A stretch of 38,500 nt of DNA from Neocallimastix lanati (nom. inval.). Its lineage: Eukaryota; Neocallimastigomycota; Neocallimastigomycetes; Neocallimastigales; Neocallimastigaceae. The stretch covers positions 160,001 through 198,500 of the forward strand of contig JACVTC010000010.1 in NCBI GenBank assembly GCA_016946835.1. The letters run 5' to 3'. The notes beneath the pieces are model-generated. The model worked only from the letters and a program-made list of their open reading frames with translations. It made no database searches and had not been told where the DNA came from. Position 1 is the stretch's first letter, and the number at the start of each line of letters is the position of its first letter. The position numbers and the translations under genes were made by a program. Shown one piece after another: positions 10,800 through 22,749 of this stretch.

Positions 10800-13184
10800 T
10801 TAGACACATTGATGATACCATTCATTGAATTCCTTACAAGTAGAACCGGATTGACAACATTTTGGACCATTGTAGTTGACACCACCACATTGTCCCCACT
10901 TAGGAACACAATTTCCATCATTTCCACCAGTGGCAACACTATTAGAAGTAATGGTAACAGTAACAGTTACAGTGGTTGGTTCACATTGATTTCCATTGTT
11001 ACCACCACTTGGAAGAGTCTTTGTCTTTGGAACATTTGGAAGAGTCTTAGTCTTTGGAAGAGTCTTTGATCCACCAGCAATGTTTGGAAGAGTTTTGGTC
11101 TTATTTGGAAGAGTCTTAGCATTACCAGCAGCAGTATTTGGAAGAGTCTTTGTCTTATTTGGAAGAGTCTTTGATCCACCAGCAATGTTTGGAAGAGTCT
11201 TAGTCTTACTTGGAAGAGTCTTTGATCCACCAGCAATGTTTGGAAGAGTTTTGGTCTTATTTGGAAGAGTCTTAGCATTACCAGCAGCAGTATTTGGAAG
11301 AGTCTTTGTCTTATTTGGAAGAGTCTTTGATCCACCAGCAATGTTTGGAAGAGTCTTAGTCTTACTTGGAAGAGTCTTAGCATTACCAGCAGCAGTATTT
11401 GGAAGAGTCTTAGTCTTATTTGGAAGAGTCTTTGATCCACCAGCAATGTTTGGAAGTGTCTTAGTCTTACTTGGAAGAGTCTTTGATCCACCAGCAATAT
11501 TTGGAAGTGTCTTAGTTTTACTTGGAAGAGTCTTTGATCCACCAGCAATGTTTGGAAGAGTCTTAGTCTTGTTTGGAAGAGTCTTTGATCCACCAGCAAT
11601 GTTTGGAAGTGTCTTAGTCTTGTTTGGAAGAGTCTTTGATCCACCAGCAATGTTTGGAAGTGTCTTAGTCTTACTTGGGAGTGTCTTTGATCCACCAGTA
11701 AGGTTTGGAAGAGTCTTAGTCTTACTAACTAAATTTTGTGGAATTGTTTTGGTTTTGTTAGTAAGGTTTGGAAGAGTCTTGGAACCAGCAACGGCATTTG
11801 CAGGAAGAGTCTTAGTTCTACTTGGAAGTGTCTTTGCACCACCAGCAATGTTTGGAAGAGTCTTAGTTTTACTTGGAAGAGATTTAACTGTATTTGGAAG
11901 AGTCTTAGTTTTTTTAGTAGCACCACCACCATTAAGATTTGGAAGTGTTTTAGTCTTAGAAATAAGACTTTGTGGTACAGTTTTAGTTCTCTTAACAGCA
12001 GTAGGAAGTACTTTAGTCTTTGGAATATCAGTTTGAGATGGAATAGTCTTAGAGTTTGAACCGCCATTTCCTCCATTTACAAGGTTTGCTGGAATTGTTT
12101 TAGTTCTAAGTTGTGGTATAGTCTTAGTAGCCTTAGAATTACCAGCTGGAGCACCAGCAGCTGGGGAATTATTACTATTATTAGCAGAAGCTGGTCTAGC
12201 ATTCTTCTTTAAAACATCAAGAACAGAATTGTAAAGTGGTTTTGGTTGGTAACTACCATTGAATAAAAGAGCTTGTTCATTAGCTCCTAACCAACTATCA
12301 TTATCACCAACACCCCAAACAAGGAATGCTTTACAACATGAATTGGCAAGACAAGCCTTTAAAGCATTGGTATAGGCTTGGGTTTGTCCATTTTGATTAC
12401 CTTGTAATTTAACATCAAGTTCTGTAATGTGAACTTCAAGTCCTAACTTACAGTAACGACCAATTAAATTGTTAATTTTATCATATGTTGGTTGAGATTG
12501 AGCAGAAACGTGGTATTGTAAACCAACACCATCAATTGGAATATTACGTTTCTTTAAATCAGCAACGAAATTGTAAATAGATTCAGATTTTGGTAAATGA
12601 CCTTCAGCATTATAATCATTATAGAAAAGTTTAGTATTTGGTGAAACTTTACGAGCAGTTTGGAAAGCAAGATCAACAAAGTTTGGAACCTTATTGTAAA
12701 GGAAAGACCTACGCATATTCCAACCATTACCATTAGAACCATCATCAATAGCTTCATTTACAACATCCCAATACTTAATCTTTCCTTCATAGTGTTGTAA
12801 AACTTTAGTAATATGATCAACAATAGCATTCTTTAAAGTGTTTGCATCAGCATTTTCAAACCATGATGGTTGATATGAATGCCAAATAAGACAGTGACCA
12901 CGGAATTCCATTCCTAATTCTTTAGCTTTATTGTAATGATTATCACAACCGTTAAAGTTGTAAACACCCTTTTGTTGTTGAATACCTGAAAGCTTACAAT
13001 CATTTTCAGCAACCATCATATTGAAGGCCTTCATGGCATTAACATAGTTACTATTACTAAATCTCATAGCATTAGCAGCTACACCAACCTTTAAATCTCC
13101 TGCATAATCTTTCAATAAATCATATGCGCTAGCTGATGCTACGAAAGAAGATAAAATAATCTTATTTATTAATTCGAATTTCAT
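10800..13184 (-). CDS. Secreted GH10 endo-1,4-beta-xylanase with KTLP-repeat linker and CBM1
   Basis: Single intronless ORF of 794 residues. Residues 1-20 are a signal peptide ending ASASA. Residues 21-330 are a GH10 (beta/alpha)8 catalytic domain: the acid/base Glu144 is in WDVVNEA and the nucleophile Glu255 in HITELDV, 111 residues apart as usual for the family. GH10 enzymes cut internal beta-1,4 bonds of xylan with retention. Residues 331-735 are a linker of Lys-Thr-Leu/Ile-Pro repeats. A TVTVTVT segment follows, and residues 759-794 are a CBM1 cellulose-binding module (WGQCGG..YNGP..C, with Trp763, Trp789 and Tyr790 available for binding). No fungal dockerin is present, so the enzyme is probably free or surface-held rather than cellulosomal. 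The layout matches what I recall of Neocallimastix XYLB. Start: first ATG, directly followed by the signal peptide, in A-rich context. An intronless, higher-GC gene fits the known bacterial ancestry of many gut-fungal hydrolases, but this window does not show it. Confidence 0.96.
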   Translation of the reverse strand: MKFELINKIILSSFVASASAYDLLKDYAGDLKVGVAANAMRFSNSNYVNAMKAFNMMVAENDCKLSGIQQQKGVYNFNGCDNHYNKAKELGMEFRGHCLIWHSYQPSWFENADANTLKNAIVDHITKVLQHYEGKIKYWDVVNEAIDDGSNGNGWNMRRSFLYNKVPNFVDLAFQTARKVSPNTKLFYNDYNAEGHLPKSESIYNFVADLKKRNIPIDGVGLQYHVSAQSQPTYDKINNLIGRYCKLGLEVHITELDVKLQGNQNGQTQAYTNALKACLANSCCKAFLVWGVGDNDSWLGANEQALLFNGSYQPKPLYNSVLDVLKKNARPASANNSNNSPAAGAPAGNSKATKTIPQLRTKTIPANLVNGGNGGSNSKTIPSQTDIPKTKVLPTAVKRTKTVPQSLISKTKTLPNLNGGGATKKTKTLPNTVKSLPSKTKTLPNIAGGAKTLPSRTKTLPANAVAGSKTLPNLTNKTKTIPQNLVSKTKTLPNLTGGSKTLPSKTKTLPNIAGGSKTLPNKTKTLPNIAGGSKTLPNKTKTLPNIAGGSKTLPSKTKTLPNIAGGSKTLPSKTKTLPNIAGGSKTLPNKTKTLPNTAAGNAKTLPSKTKTLPNIAGGSKTLPNKTKTLPNTAAGNAKTLPNKTKTLPNIAGGSKTLPSKTKTLPNIAGGSKTLPNKTKTLPNTAAGNAKTLPNKTKTLPNIAGGSKTLPKTKTLPNVPKTKTLPSGGNNGNQCEPTTVTVTVTITSNSVATGGNDGNCVPKWGQCGGVNYNGPKCCQSGSTCKEFNEWYHQCV
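11055..11726 (-). repeat. 51/54-bp coding minisatellite in the xylanase linker
   Basis: About 13 near-identical units, 17 residues (KTKTLPNIAGGSKTLPN) or 18 residues (KTKTLPNTAAGNAKTLPN). More diverged KTIP/KTLP motifs lie on the catalytic-domain side (about 11726-12140). Units differ mainly by Ser/Asn after LP. Because every unit is a multiple of three, changes in copy number keep the frame; antisense and shifted frames are open as well. Confidence 0.93.
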
Positions 13185-13267
13185 TTTAAATATTTTCCAA
13201 TAGTATCAATTTTAAAATATTTATTTATCAAAAATAATTGTTATGTAGTATTTATGTATTATTGAAT

Positions 13268-13317
13268 CAAAAGTTATTATTTTCTTTAATTGAATTGTTG
13301 AATAATAATAACTTTTG
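13268..13317. repeat. 14-bp inverted repeat upstream of the xylanase
   Basis: Arms 13268-13281 (CAAAAGTTATTATT) and 13304-13317 are perfect reverse complements with a 22-nt loop. It starts 84 bp upstream of the xylanase ATG, so it could be in the 5' UTR or proximal promoter. Function unknown. Confidence 0.75.
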
Positions 13318-13518
13318 TTTATTAATATTTATACAAATGTGTTCACAATAGTTTTTTTCGTATTTAATTTCTTTTTAAAAAAGCGAAAAAAAAATATACT
13401 ACTATTACAAAATTTCCTTTTTAAAAATAAATTATAAAGAAAATAACTATTTTCCTTGATTAAAAAAGATTTTTTAAAAAAAATTTCGATGATAATTTAC
13501 TTTTATATAAAAAAAATT

Positions 13519-13573
13519 ATAATAATAGTAATAATGATAAACTAATTAAGTTTATCATTATTACTATTATTAT
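13519..13573. repeat. 25-bp perfect palindrome upstream of the xylanase
   Basis: Left arm 13519-13543 and right arm 13549-13573 are perfect reverse complements separated by only AATTA. It includes the non-trivial core GTAATAATGATAAACT. About 335 bp upstream of the xylanase ATG. Confidence 0.85.
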
Positions 13574-14145
13574 TGAATTATAATATTACTATATTATAAA
13601 TTATAATATATTATAAATAATTATATAATAATAAATAATAGTAATAATAAGCTTATTTTATTACAATATAAATTATAAATATATATTAAAAAAAAATATA
13701 TAAGGATAAGGATAAGTAAATAAGATTGTTTTGGATAAATTAAAGTTGCGGATTGTACTACATATAATAGTAATTGTCGTACAAAAAAAAATTTCTATAA
13801 TCCAATACATTAATTGCTAAAAATAAATAATATTAATCTGACTAATCAAATTAACTTATTTACGTATATTAATATTAAAGATATATATGTTATATTATTT
13901 AATTAATACTTTTAAATGACTAAACAATAGATAAATTTATAATTTATTTTTGGGTAACTCTTAATTTTAATTAAAAAATAAATTTTAATATATATTGATG
14001 TATAATATATTAAATTGAAATATATATTAAGCATTAAATTGTTAAGTATTATAATTATTAAATTTTGAAAAAAAAAAAAAAATTATATATATTTTAGTTT
14101 TAAAACAAAAAATAAATTCAACCTCTTTAATTAATATTTGTACTT

Positions 14146-14703
<558 letters not shown>

Positions 14704-14805
14704 ATAAAGTAAAATATGTTAATAGAGACATTCTTAATTGTAAACTTTTTTATATAAGATAAACTTCTTACTGTGACCTTTGAATTTGAAAATTTTTCTT
14801 TGTTT

Positions 14806-15200
14806 ATCTAGTTAAAATAATATCCTATTAGAATAAAAAAATATATATATTTAGTTAAAATAATATCCTATTATAATAAAAGATATAAGAAAATTAAATG
14901 TATATAAAAATATCCTATTAGAATAAAATAAAATTAAAATTATATTTAGTTAAAATAATATCCTATTAGAATAAAAAATATATATATATATATTTAGTTA
15001 TAATAATATCCTAATAGAATAAAAAAGATATAAGAAAATTAAATGTATATAAAAATATCCTATTAGAATAAAATAAAATTAAAATTATATTTAGTTAAAA
15101 TAATATCCTATTAGAATAAAAAATATATATATATATATTTAGTTATAATAATATCCTAATAGAATAAAAAAGATATAAGAAAATTAAATGTATATAAAAA
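14806..15200. repeat. 145-bp tandem repeat
   Basis: Full units at 14881-15025 and 15026-15170, with partial units on both sides. Each unit itself contains several copies of a smaller motif, ATATCCTATTAGAATAAAA. The landmark AGATATAAGAAAATTAAATG recurs exactly every 145 bp. Confidence 0.85.
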
Positions 15201-15831
15201 AAAATCGTTTCTAGAAAATAATATATTTATAAATTTTTATTTAATAATTTTATTTTTTTCTTTTAAAAATAAAATTAAATGTTTCAAATATTTATTTATT
15301 TATTTTTCACATTGGGAAACAGTGAAAAGAAATCAATTTTTAAAACCTTTTTCAATTTATTCCAATTTTTTTTAATTGAAAAATAATGATGTATCTATTT
15401 ATTAAATCTAAAAATAAATAAATAAATAAATAAATAAGTAAAAATAATAATATTAATTATGAATGAAAAAACTTTAATAAATATATATATATAATATTAA
15501 AAAATATTATTAAAAAAATAATACATAAATATATATATATATATATAATATTAAAAAATATTATTATATATAAAAAATATTTATATGTTTTTATCGTTTT
15601 GAATTAAGATAAAAGATATTATAATATTTTTAATAAACTATTTTTGTAAATTAATAAAAAAAAATTAGTATAAATTTTTAAAAAAGAATTACTTAAAAAA
15701 AAAAAAAAGGTTTTTATTCTTTTAAATTAAAAAAATAAAGAAATATCATTAATATAAATTTGTTTTATTTAATATTATGGTCATGGTTTTGTTTCTATGA
15801 TTTATAATTTAGTTTTAAGTAGTACTTAATG
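15201..15831. other. AT-rich spacer, no gene seen
   Basis: Low-complexity DNA with short AATA arrays and TA dinucleotide runs. No coding signal. Confidence 0.5.
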
Positions 15832-16340
15832 TTTAAAACTAAAAAAATATTTAAAACTAAAAAAAATGTTTAAAACTAAAAAAATATTTAAAACTAAAAA
15901 AAATGTTTAAAACTAAAAAAATATTTAAAACTAAAAAAAATATTTAAAACTAAAAAAAATATTTAAAGCTAAAAAAATATTTAAAGCTAAAAAAATATTT
16001 AAAGCTAAAAAAATATTTAAAGCTAAAAAAATATTTAAAGCTAAAAAAAAATATTTAAAACTAAAAAAAAAATATTTAAAACTAAAAAAAAATATTTAAA
16101 ACTAAAAAAAAAATATTTAAAACTAAAAAAAAAATATTTAAAACTAAAAAAAAAATTTAAAACTAAAAAAAAATATTTAAAACTAAAAAAAAATATTTAA
16201 AACTAAAAAAAAATATTTAAAACTAAAAAAAAAATATTTAAAACTAAAAAAAAATATTTAAAACTAAAAAAATATTTAAAACTAAAAAAAAAATATTTAA
16301 AGCTAAAAAATATTTAAAACTAAAAAAATATTTAAAATTA
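15832..16340. repeat. 17-21-bp A-rich minisatellite
   Basis: About 27 copies of TTTAAAACTAAAAAAATA-type units. The A-run varies in length. A block of about six units (15963-16045) shares an AAAGCTA variant in place of AAAACTA, which points to local spread of one variant. Confidence 0.9.
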
Positions 16341-16994
16341 AATTCTATTTCTATAATTTATTATTAAATATTAAATAATACAACTAGTTTATTTAATAAT
16401 CTTTAAATTTAATATATTATTGTTAATTATTATTCTTTTCTGTTTAATTATAATAAACTATAATTATTATACAAATAAAAGATTATTGAAATTTTTAATT
16501 AAATTTTAATATTTTATTTATTAAATTTAATAAAAATTGATATATTTTAATATATTTTATTTTTGTACTATTTTATTAATGTGATAATTATGTAATGTGA
16601 AAAAAATAATTTTTTTTTCTATTGATTTTCCACTTCACCATCACCGTAAATTTCCATATTCTGAATTTCATATGGTTATATAATAATAAGTAATAATTTA
16701 CTAATTGAAAAGGTGATAATTGAATCTAAATTAATTTTTAATGAATTTATAATTAATAATTAAATAAGGATGTTAAGCAAAAAAAAAAAATTTTTTTTTT
16801 TCTTAATATATATTGAAATTATATATAGAGAAATTTATTATTAATATATTTTAATTTTATTTTAAAATAAAACCTAATAATAAAAAAGGCAAAAAAAATG
16901 ATATTTAATTTATATATATATATTTATATTAATAATAATTCGGCTAAAATTGTTACATTAAAAAGAAAAAAAAAAAAAAAAAAAACTAAAGAAA
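16341..16994. other. AT-rich spacer, no gene seen
   Basis: Low-complexity DNA. A short stretch of higher GC near 16618-16675 reads 18 minus-strand codons between stops. I do not recognise it and make no gene call. Confidence 0.45.
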
Positions 16995-17680
16995 CTAATA
17001 ATCTATTATATTATTTATTATTTATTATTTATTATTTATTATTTATTATTTATTATTTATTATTTATTATTTATTATTTATTATTTATTATTTATTATTT
17101 ATTATTTATTATTTATTATTTATTATTTATTATTTATTATTTATTATTTATTATTTATTATTTATTATTTATTATTTATTATTTATTATTTATTATTTAT
17201 TATTTATTATTTATTATTTATTATTATATTTATTATTTATTTTTTATTTTTTATTATTTATTATTTATTATTTATTATTTATTATTTATTATTTATTATT
17301 TATTATTTATTATTAATATTTATTATTTATTTTTTATTTTTTATTATTTATTATTTATTATTTATTATTTATTATTTATTATTTATTATTTATTATTTAT
17401 TATTTATTATTTATTATTTATTATTTATTATTTATTATTTATTATTTATTATTTATTATTTATTTATTATTTATTATTTATTATTTATTATTTATTATTT
17501 ATTATTTATTATTTATTATTTATTATTTATTATTTATTATTTTATTATTTATTTTTTATTATTTATTATTTATTATTTATTATTTATTATTTATTATTTA
17601 TCTATTTAATTATTTATTTTTATTTATTTATTATTTATTTTTTAATTTATTTATTTATTATTTATTTATTATTATTAATT
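16995..17680. repeat. (TTATTTA)n heptamer microsatellite
   Basis: About 650 bp of the 7-mer TTATTTA with a few interruptions (TTTTTTATTTTTTATTA near 17240 and 17330, ATTTA slips near 17460 and 17540). It opens a false ORF of 262 codons of Tyr, Leu, Phe and Ile. Confidence 0.93.
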
Positions 17681-18957
17681 TTTTAAAAATTCAAAATATA
17701 AAAGGAAATTCCTTTCTTTATTAACAAAAAAATAAAGTATTGCATAATATTTTTTGTATGAAAAATAAAAATATACTAGGAAAATTATCAAATTAAATAA
17801 TTATTAATTATTAATGTGATATCTTAATATATGATATAAAATCAAAAGGGACTATCTGATGCCATTATATTGAATTGTCCTAATGACTAGAATAATACAC
17901 TTTTAATATATAAAATTACAATTAAAAAATATTATATAAAAAAAGTTTAAATTGTAAAAATAAAAAATATATAATATTTATTAATATATAAAATGAAATC
18001 ATTGAAACAAGAATATTTTTTTTAAAAAAAAAAAATAGTATAAATTAATAAAATGAAACAATTAATATAGAGTAATTATTAAAAAGTCCACAACTGAAAG
18101 AATAATTAAGAGAAAATGGACTTTTTTTTTTTTTCTTTTTAATTGTAATGAACATAATATTTATATATTATTTCACATTTTTTAAAAATCTTTATTTTTA
18201 TTTTTAAATGTATATATACACATATTTTAAAGAAAATTTAAATGTAAATGAGCAATAATAAAATATTTTTCTTTTTTCTCTCTCTTAAATTGTTAATTTT
18301 TAATAAAATATAAATTCATACATCTATGTAAATTCATATATCTATGTATATTTATATTTAATATATGTATACTTTTATAATTCATTAACAATAATGATTA
18401 AGATAATAACAATTTCATAATTTCACCAGAAAAAAAAAAAAGGAAATTAATTAAAATAGATAATGCTAACCTAAATTTAATTAAATTTTATATTAATTTT
18501 AATATAATATTTGTCCAAAAAGAAAAAAAAAAAGAAAAGAAAAATTTTAAATTAAATTAAATTAAATTAAATAATAATTAATATATTGAAATAATTGAAA
18601 AAAATTAAATAATTTTATTTATTTATATATATTTATATTTATATTTATACATATATATATTTTTTTTTAAATATTATTTATAATAATAATAATAATAAAA
18701 AAAAAAAGAAAAAAAATTATCAAACTTTTTTTCTCTATCTAATAATAAAATAAAAAAATATATATATATTTTTTATGAACATTTTATTTATTAAAATTAA
18801 AATTACATAGTAACATACTTTTCATATTTAAAATAATTTAAAATAAAAGCAAAAGACAAAAAAAATTATTTTTTATAATCTATTTAATTATATTGTTAAT
18901 TATATTAGTAAATTTTTTTTTTGGTTTATATTTTATGACTTGTTGATTTTTTGTTTT

Positions 18958-18991
<34 letters not shown>

Positions 18992-19317
18992 TTTAAAATT
19001 AACCACAATTTTTATATTGGATATAAGTAAATAAGAAAATATTGAATATCATCACCATTCTTAATGTTAACATTGTTATATTTTTTTAATATATTATAAA
19101 TATTTTTTATTATATCTATTAACATTAATATCTTTCCAAAAATAACATATAAAAATAAATATTAAAGTAAGCAATAATTATTAATATAATATAGTATATT
19201 ATAGTGCGGTATCTATTAAATTATTAAAAAAAAAAAAAAAGAGTGAAACCACTAAATTTATTAATTTTTTTTACTTGTAATACCATTTTAATAAATTAAA
19301 TAAAGTTTAAAATCCCA

Positions 19318-19348
<31 letters not shown>

Positions 19349-19385
19349 TGTACATTATCATTATATAAAAATAATAGTAAAAATA

Positions 19386-19435
<50 letters not shown>

Positions 19436-19784
19436 TTTTTACTATTATTTTTATATGATAATGTAAAAGTTATACATATATATTATTAATTTTAGGTTAA
19501 CGGAATAAAAAAGGAAAATAAATAATGTTGATTTTTCCTAAATAAATTAATAATTCGAAAATTTATCTAATAAATTTTTTTAAAACAACGAAAAGTAGTA
19601 CGACTACTATTTGTCTAATTCTAAAAAGTCATTAAAGTTGTTTTTTTTTTTCTACAGTGTAGCAATTACTGCGAAATTCTAAACTTTATTCAATTATTCA
19701 TGTATTAATAACATGAATATTTTTTATTTTATAAAAAAACACAGAATTAATATAAAAATAAATATTATACTCTAATTCTTTGAG
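17681..19784. other. Long AT-rich spacer
   Basis: No gene recognised on either strand over about 2.1 kb. Contains A- and T-tracts (for example near 18963-18989), short AAT arrays and the inverted repeat listed at 19352-19464. Confidence 0.5.
19352..19464. repeat. About 30-bp inverted repeat flanking an (AAT)n array
   Basis: ACATTATCATTATATAAAA plus AATAGTAAAAA on the left (about 19352-19383) pairs with its reverse complement at 19435-19464 apart from one 3-nt indel. The loop is an AATAATAAT microsatellite of about 50 bp. The whole unit could fold into a hairpin. Confidence 0.75.
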
Positions 19785-20125
19785 AATTATTTATTTATTT
19801 ATTTATTATTTATTTATTTATTATTTATTTATTTATTTATTTATTATTATTTATTTATTATTTATTATTTATTTATTTATTATTTATTTATTATTTATTT
19901 ATTATTTATTATTTATTTATTTATTTATTATTTATTTATTTATTTATTTATTATTTAAAAAAATGGAAATTTAACATTACACAAATTTATATATATATAT
20001 CTTTTTTTTTTTTTATAGATTTAAAGAAAACTTTATTTATTTATAATAATAATAATAAAATTACATTATTTAAATGAAAAATATAAATATAAAATACATG
20101 AAATAAAATATTATTTATTATAAAA
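19785..20125 (-). repeat. LINE 3' UTR and (AAAT)n / (AAATAAT)n tail
   Basis: Follows the LINE stop at 20126 on the minus strand. It has an AT-rich UTR with an AAT array, then ATTTCCATTTTTTTAAATAA, then a microsatellite of mixed TAAA/TAAATAA units from about 19965 down to 19787. The same ATTTCCATTTTTTTT(A)AAA plus tetranucleotide tail appears at 22745-22866, so it is a family signature rather than chance. Confidence 0.65.
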
Positions 20126-21455
20126 TTATAAAAGTGCGTTAGAATCAATAACCTCTAACTTTTCCCATTCATCGATGATAACACCATGTCCATTATTGCC
20201 AGTAATAATTTCAGTATTAGTGTTATCAACCGAATCTGTATTAGATCTTTCACCGGGAGGTGAAATTCCATGCCTTATCATTTCGACGTTGACGCTCTTA
20301 TCAACGGTAGATTCAATAGATTCAACGGAATACCATTTCATCATCATCAATCTAAAAGATCGACAAATTAATGATATTACGTTTGTTAGAAAATCCGCAA
20401 TCCCCACAAAATACTGAACAGCCGACGAAAGTTGAAATTTGTTTAAAAATATTGTTAACTAATTGTCTTTGATCCCCCATCATTAGCTTTAATTTTTTTC
20501 ATATATTGAACGTCCGCCACGAGAACACTCAATATAAAATAATAAATATTATTATCTTAATCCTTTTCTGAATCTAAAGAAACATCCAAGGATTTATGTT
20601 CAATTATCATTGCAAACTTCAAAAAGTTATTATCTAGAAAAAGTAAAGATTTAGTTATGTAATTTTCCAATTCTTTACAGGCAAAGATCCAGTGAGAAAA
20701 GCAAGGTACACTAACACCACAACATGGGCAACATTTAGGACAATCATCTAGAAAAAGTAAAGATTTAGTTATGTAATTTTCCAATTCTTTACAGGCAAAG
20801 ATCCAGTGAGAAAAGCAAGGTACACTAACACCACAACATGGGCAACATTTAGGACAATCTTTTAAGACTATTTTTCTTTTAATGGAAATACTAATGTCAA
20901 ATTTAAAACCACATCTAATTCGAGAAATCCAAAAGAATCCCAATTGATACAATTGATACTTAGGATATTGAAATGTTAAATTTTTGATTTCAGAAATAAA
21001 TCCAAAATCATTCTCTTTGTAAATAAATGCTTTTTTTTTTTTTTTTTTTTTTTTTAGCTTTTTAGGGTTTGAAGACATCTCTTTCCCAATAAATCTTTTT
21101 TATTTCACTTTTTTTTTTTTTTTTTTTTTTTTTACCATTTCATTTCTTATCCAAAGTCCTTGATTCTTTTGTCCATTAATGTGACATAGTAGGAATATTA
21201 TTAGTGAGATGATTAATAATACATGATGAGTTTTTCCATTTTCTAAAGCAACGTAATTGAGATATAGCACAGATAGCTGAAAGAGGAGGTATTCTCAATT
21301 CAACGAGTAATATCATAAAGACTAACCTAAGAATTACGAGATTTAAATCCATAACTCCAATAAAGCCCTCTGTTAATAATTTTTTTTTTTTTTGAGCTTT
21401 AGAGCATCTACTCATATTGGAACCAAAAGAAATGAGCATAATATAAAACAAGACT
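20126..21455 (-). pseudogene. 5'-truncated LINE (copy D): post-RT region, zinc knuckle, C-terminus
   Basis: Minus-strand reading starts after the RT (SNMSRCSKAQKK, LRIPPLSAICAISQLRCFRK, NNIPTMSH, WTKESRTLDKK). It passes poly-Lys expansions caused by A-tracts (about 21110-21135 and 21034-21056), then gives NLTFQYPKYQLYQLGFFWIS, the cysteine knuckle (CPCC...HWIFAC), and after a frameshift near 20410-20560 the hydrophobic VGIADFLTNVISLICRSF and an acidic tail ending at a stop at 20126. A 38-residue block containing the whole knuckle is duplicated in frame. No catalytic RT motif, so it cannot be autonomous. Same family as the fragments at 8830-10293 and 21490-22750. Confidence 0.85.
20632..20859 (-). 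repeat. 114-bp exact in-frame duplication of the LINE zinc knuckle
   Basis: Copies 20632-20745 and 20746-20859 are identical by eye. Each encodes 38 residues from DDCPKCCPCCG to KSLLFL, covering the full C-x2-C-x8-H-x4-C knuckle, so the ORF now has two knuckles. Zero divergence implies a recent event compared with the rest of this pseudogene. Confidence 0.95.
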
Positions 21456-21489
21456 AAGAATAAAAGAAATTAAAACCTATTTCTTCAAT

Positions 21490-22749
21490 GGGAGAGGAAT
21501 AGATTTATTTATAAGAAATCGAAAGTACAAATTTTAACTTGATATTTAAATTACTTGTTTAATTTGGATTGTATAGGTTTCAATGAAAGATCAGGATATT
21601 CATAACAAAGTTTTATAAAATTTGATGTTTCCTCGAATCTGTTTTTGTCATAAAATTCAGCTTTAATAGAATTGATTTTCATATCTCTTTTCCAATAAAA
21701 ATCCTTGATTTTATTATTGTTATTGTTATTACCTCTTTTCTCTAGTTTAGGTTAAAGAGTTCTACTTTCTTTCGTCCATGTATATTTTCTAGATTTTGGA
21801 ATATTATTAACAAAATAGGAAATAATACAATTTGAATCTTTCCATTGAAACAAAGCACACGTAGCTGACCATGAAGGAATATTTAAATCTTTTGAAATAG
21901 AATATACATTAATAAAAAATTTGGCTTTTTGTAAAACTGCAAGTCATCTTAATCCTTTATTAATTAATTTCTGAGTATTATTTGTTCTCTCTTTATTTGA
22001 ACAAAGTAAAGGTGCAAAGTAAAAGACTTTACTAAGTACATAGGAGTTAATTATAATCTTCTTAAATGTAATAGGAATTTTGGAATTTGAAAGAAATTTA
22101 CTAACAGAAAAGAGAGCTTTAGTTACTTTAGAGTTAAGTAATTTAATAATAGGTTTCAACGATAAGCTTTTATCAAATGGTATACCTAAATAGGTATAAC
22201 ATTTAGTTATTGGAATTGGTTGACCAGCAAGATAAAAAGTAGGATCTCTTTTATTTTGAAAAAGAGGTATGTCTGGTCGAATCACCATCGTTGCACACTT
22301 GTTAATTCCAAAAATTCATCATATTAAATTTAGCCCATTCATTTACCTTCTTAAGCATTTTTTTTAACTTAGTTCTTGATGGTGCGCACAGAACAATATC
22401 ATCTGCAAAGAGTCCACCACAACATCTAGATTCGCCTAAAGGAATTCCAAGTTCTGAAACATCATTAAAAATGTCATTAATAAAAAGATTGAAAAGAATT
22501 GGTGATAGTGGACAACCTTGTCTAACTCCTTTCATAATATTAAAAGATTCCGAATATTGATCATCAATTTTAACACTAGCTTTGGATGTCAAATATAGAT
22601 TTTTTATAAATTGATAACATTTACCTCTAATACCTAAAGCATCTAATTTATATAAAGTATTACCTATTGGAACAGAATCATATGCCTTTTTTAAATCTAG
22701 AAAAGTTAGGTAAGTTTCTTTATTATCATTTTTACGCCTTTGACAAATT

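Larger units (their letters stand above)
13185..14145. other. Upstream region of the xylanase gene, AT-rich
   Basis: Should hold the xylanase promoter and 5' UTR. Two perfect palindromes (listed separately) are the only clear structures. No other gene was seen up to the tandem duplication at 14146. Confidence 0.5.

Noticed and set aside
10967-12076. Long open frames on both strands over the xylanase linker (up to 346 codons antisense)
   Set aside because: By-products of a repeat whose unit is a multiple of three; the sense frame is continuous with a signal peptide, GH10 and CBM1.
16898-17686. 262-codon plus-strand ORF
   Set aside because: Translation of the TTATTTA microsatellite; composition is almost only Tyr, Leu, Phe and Ile.
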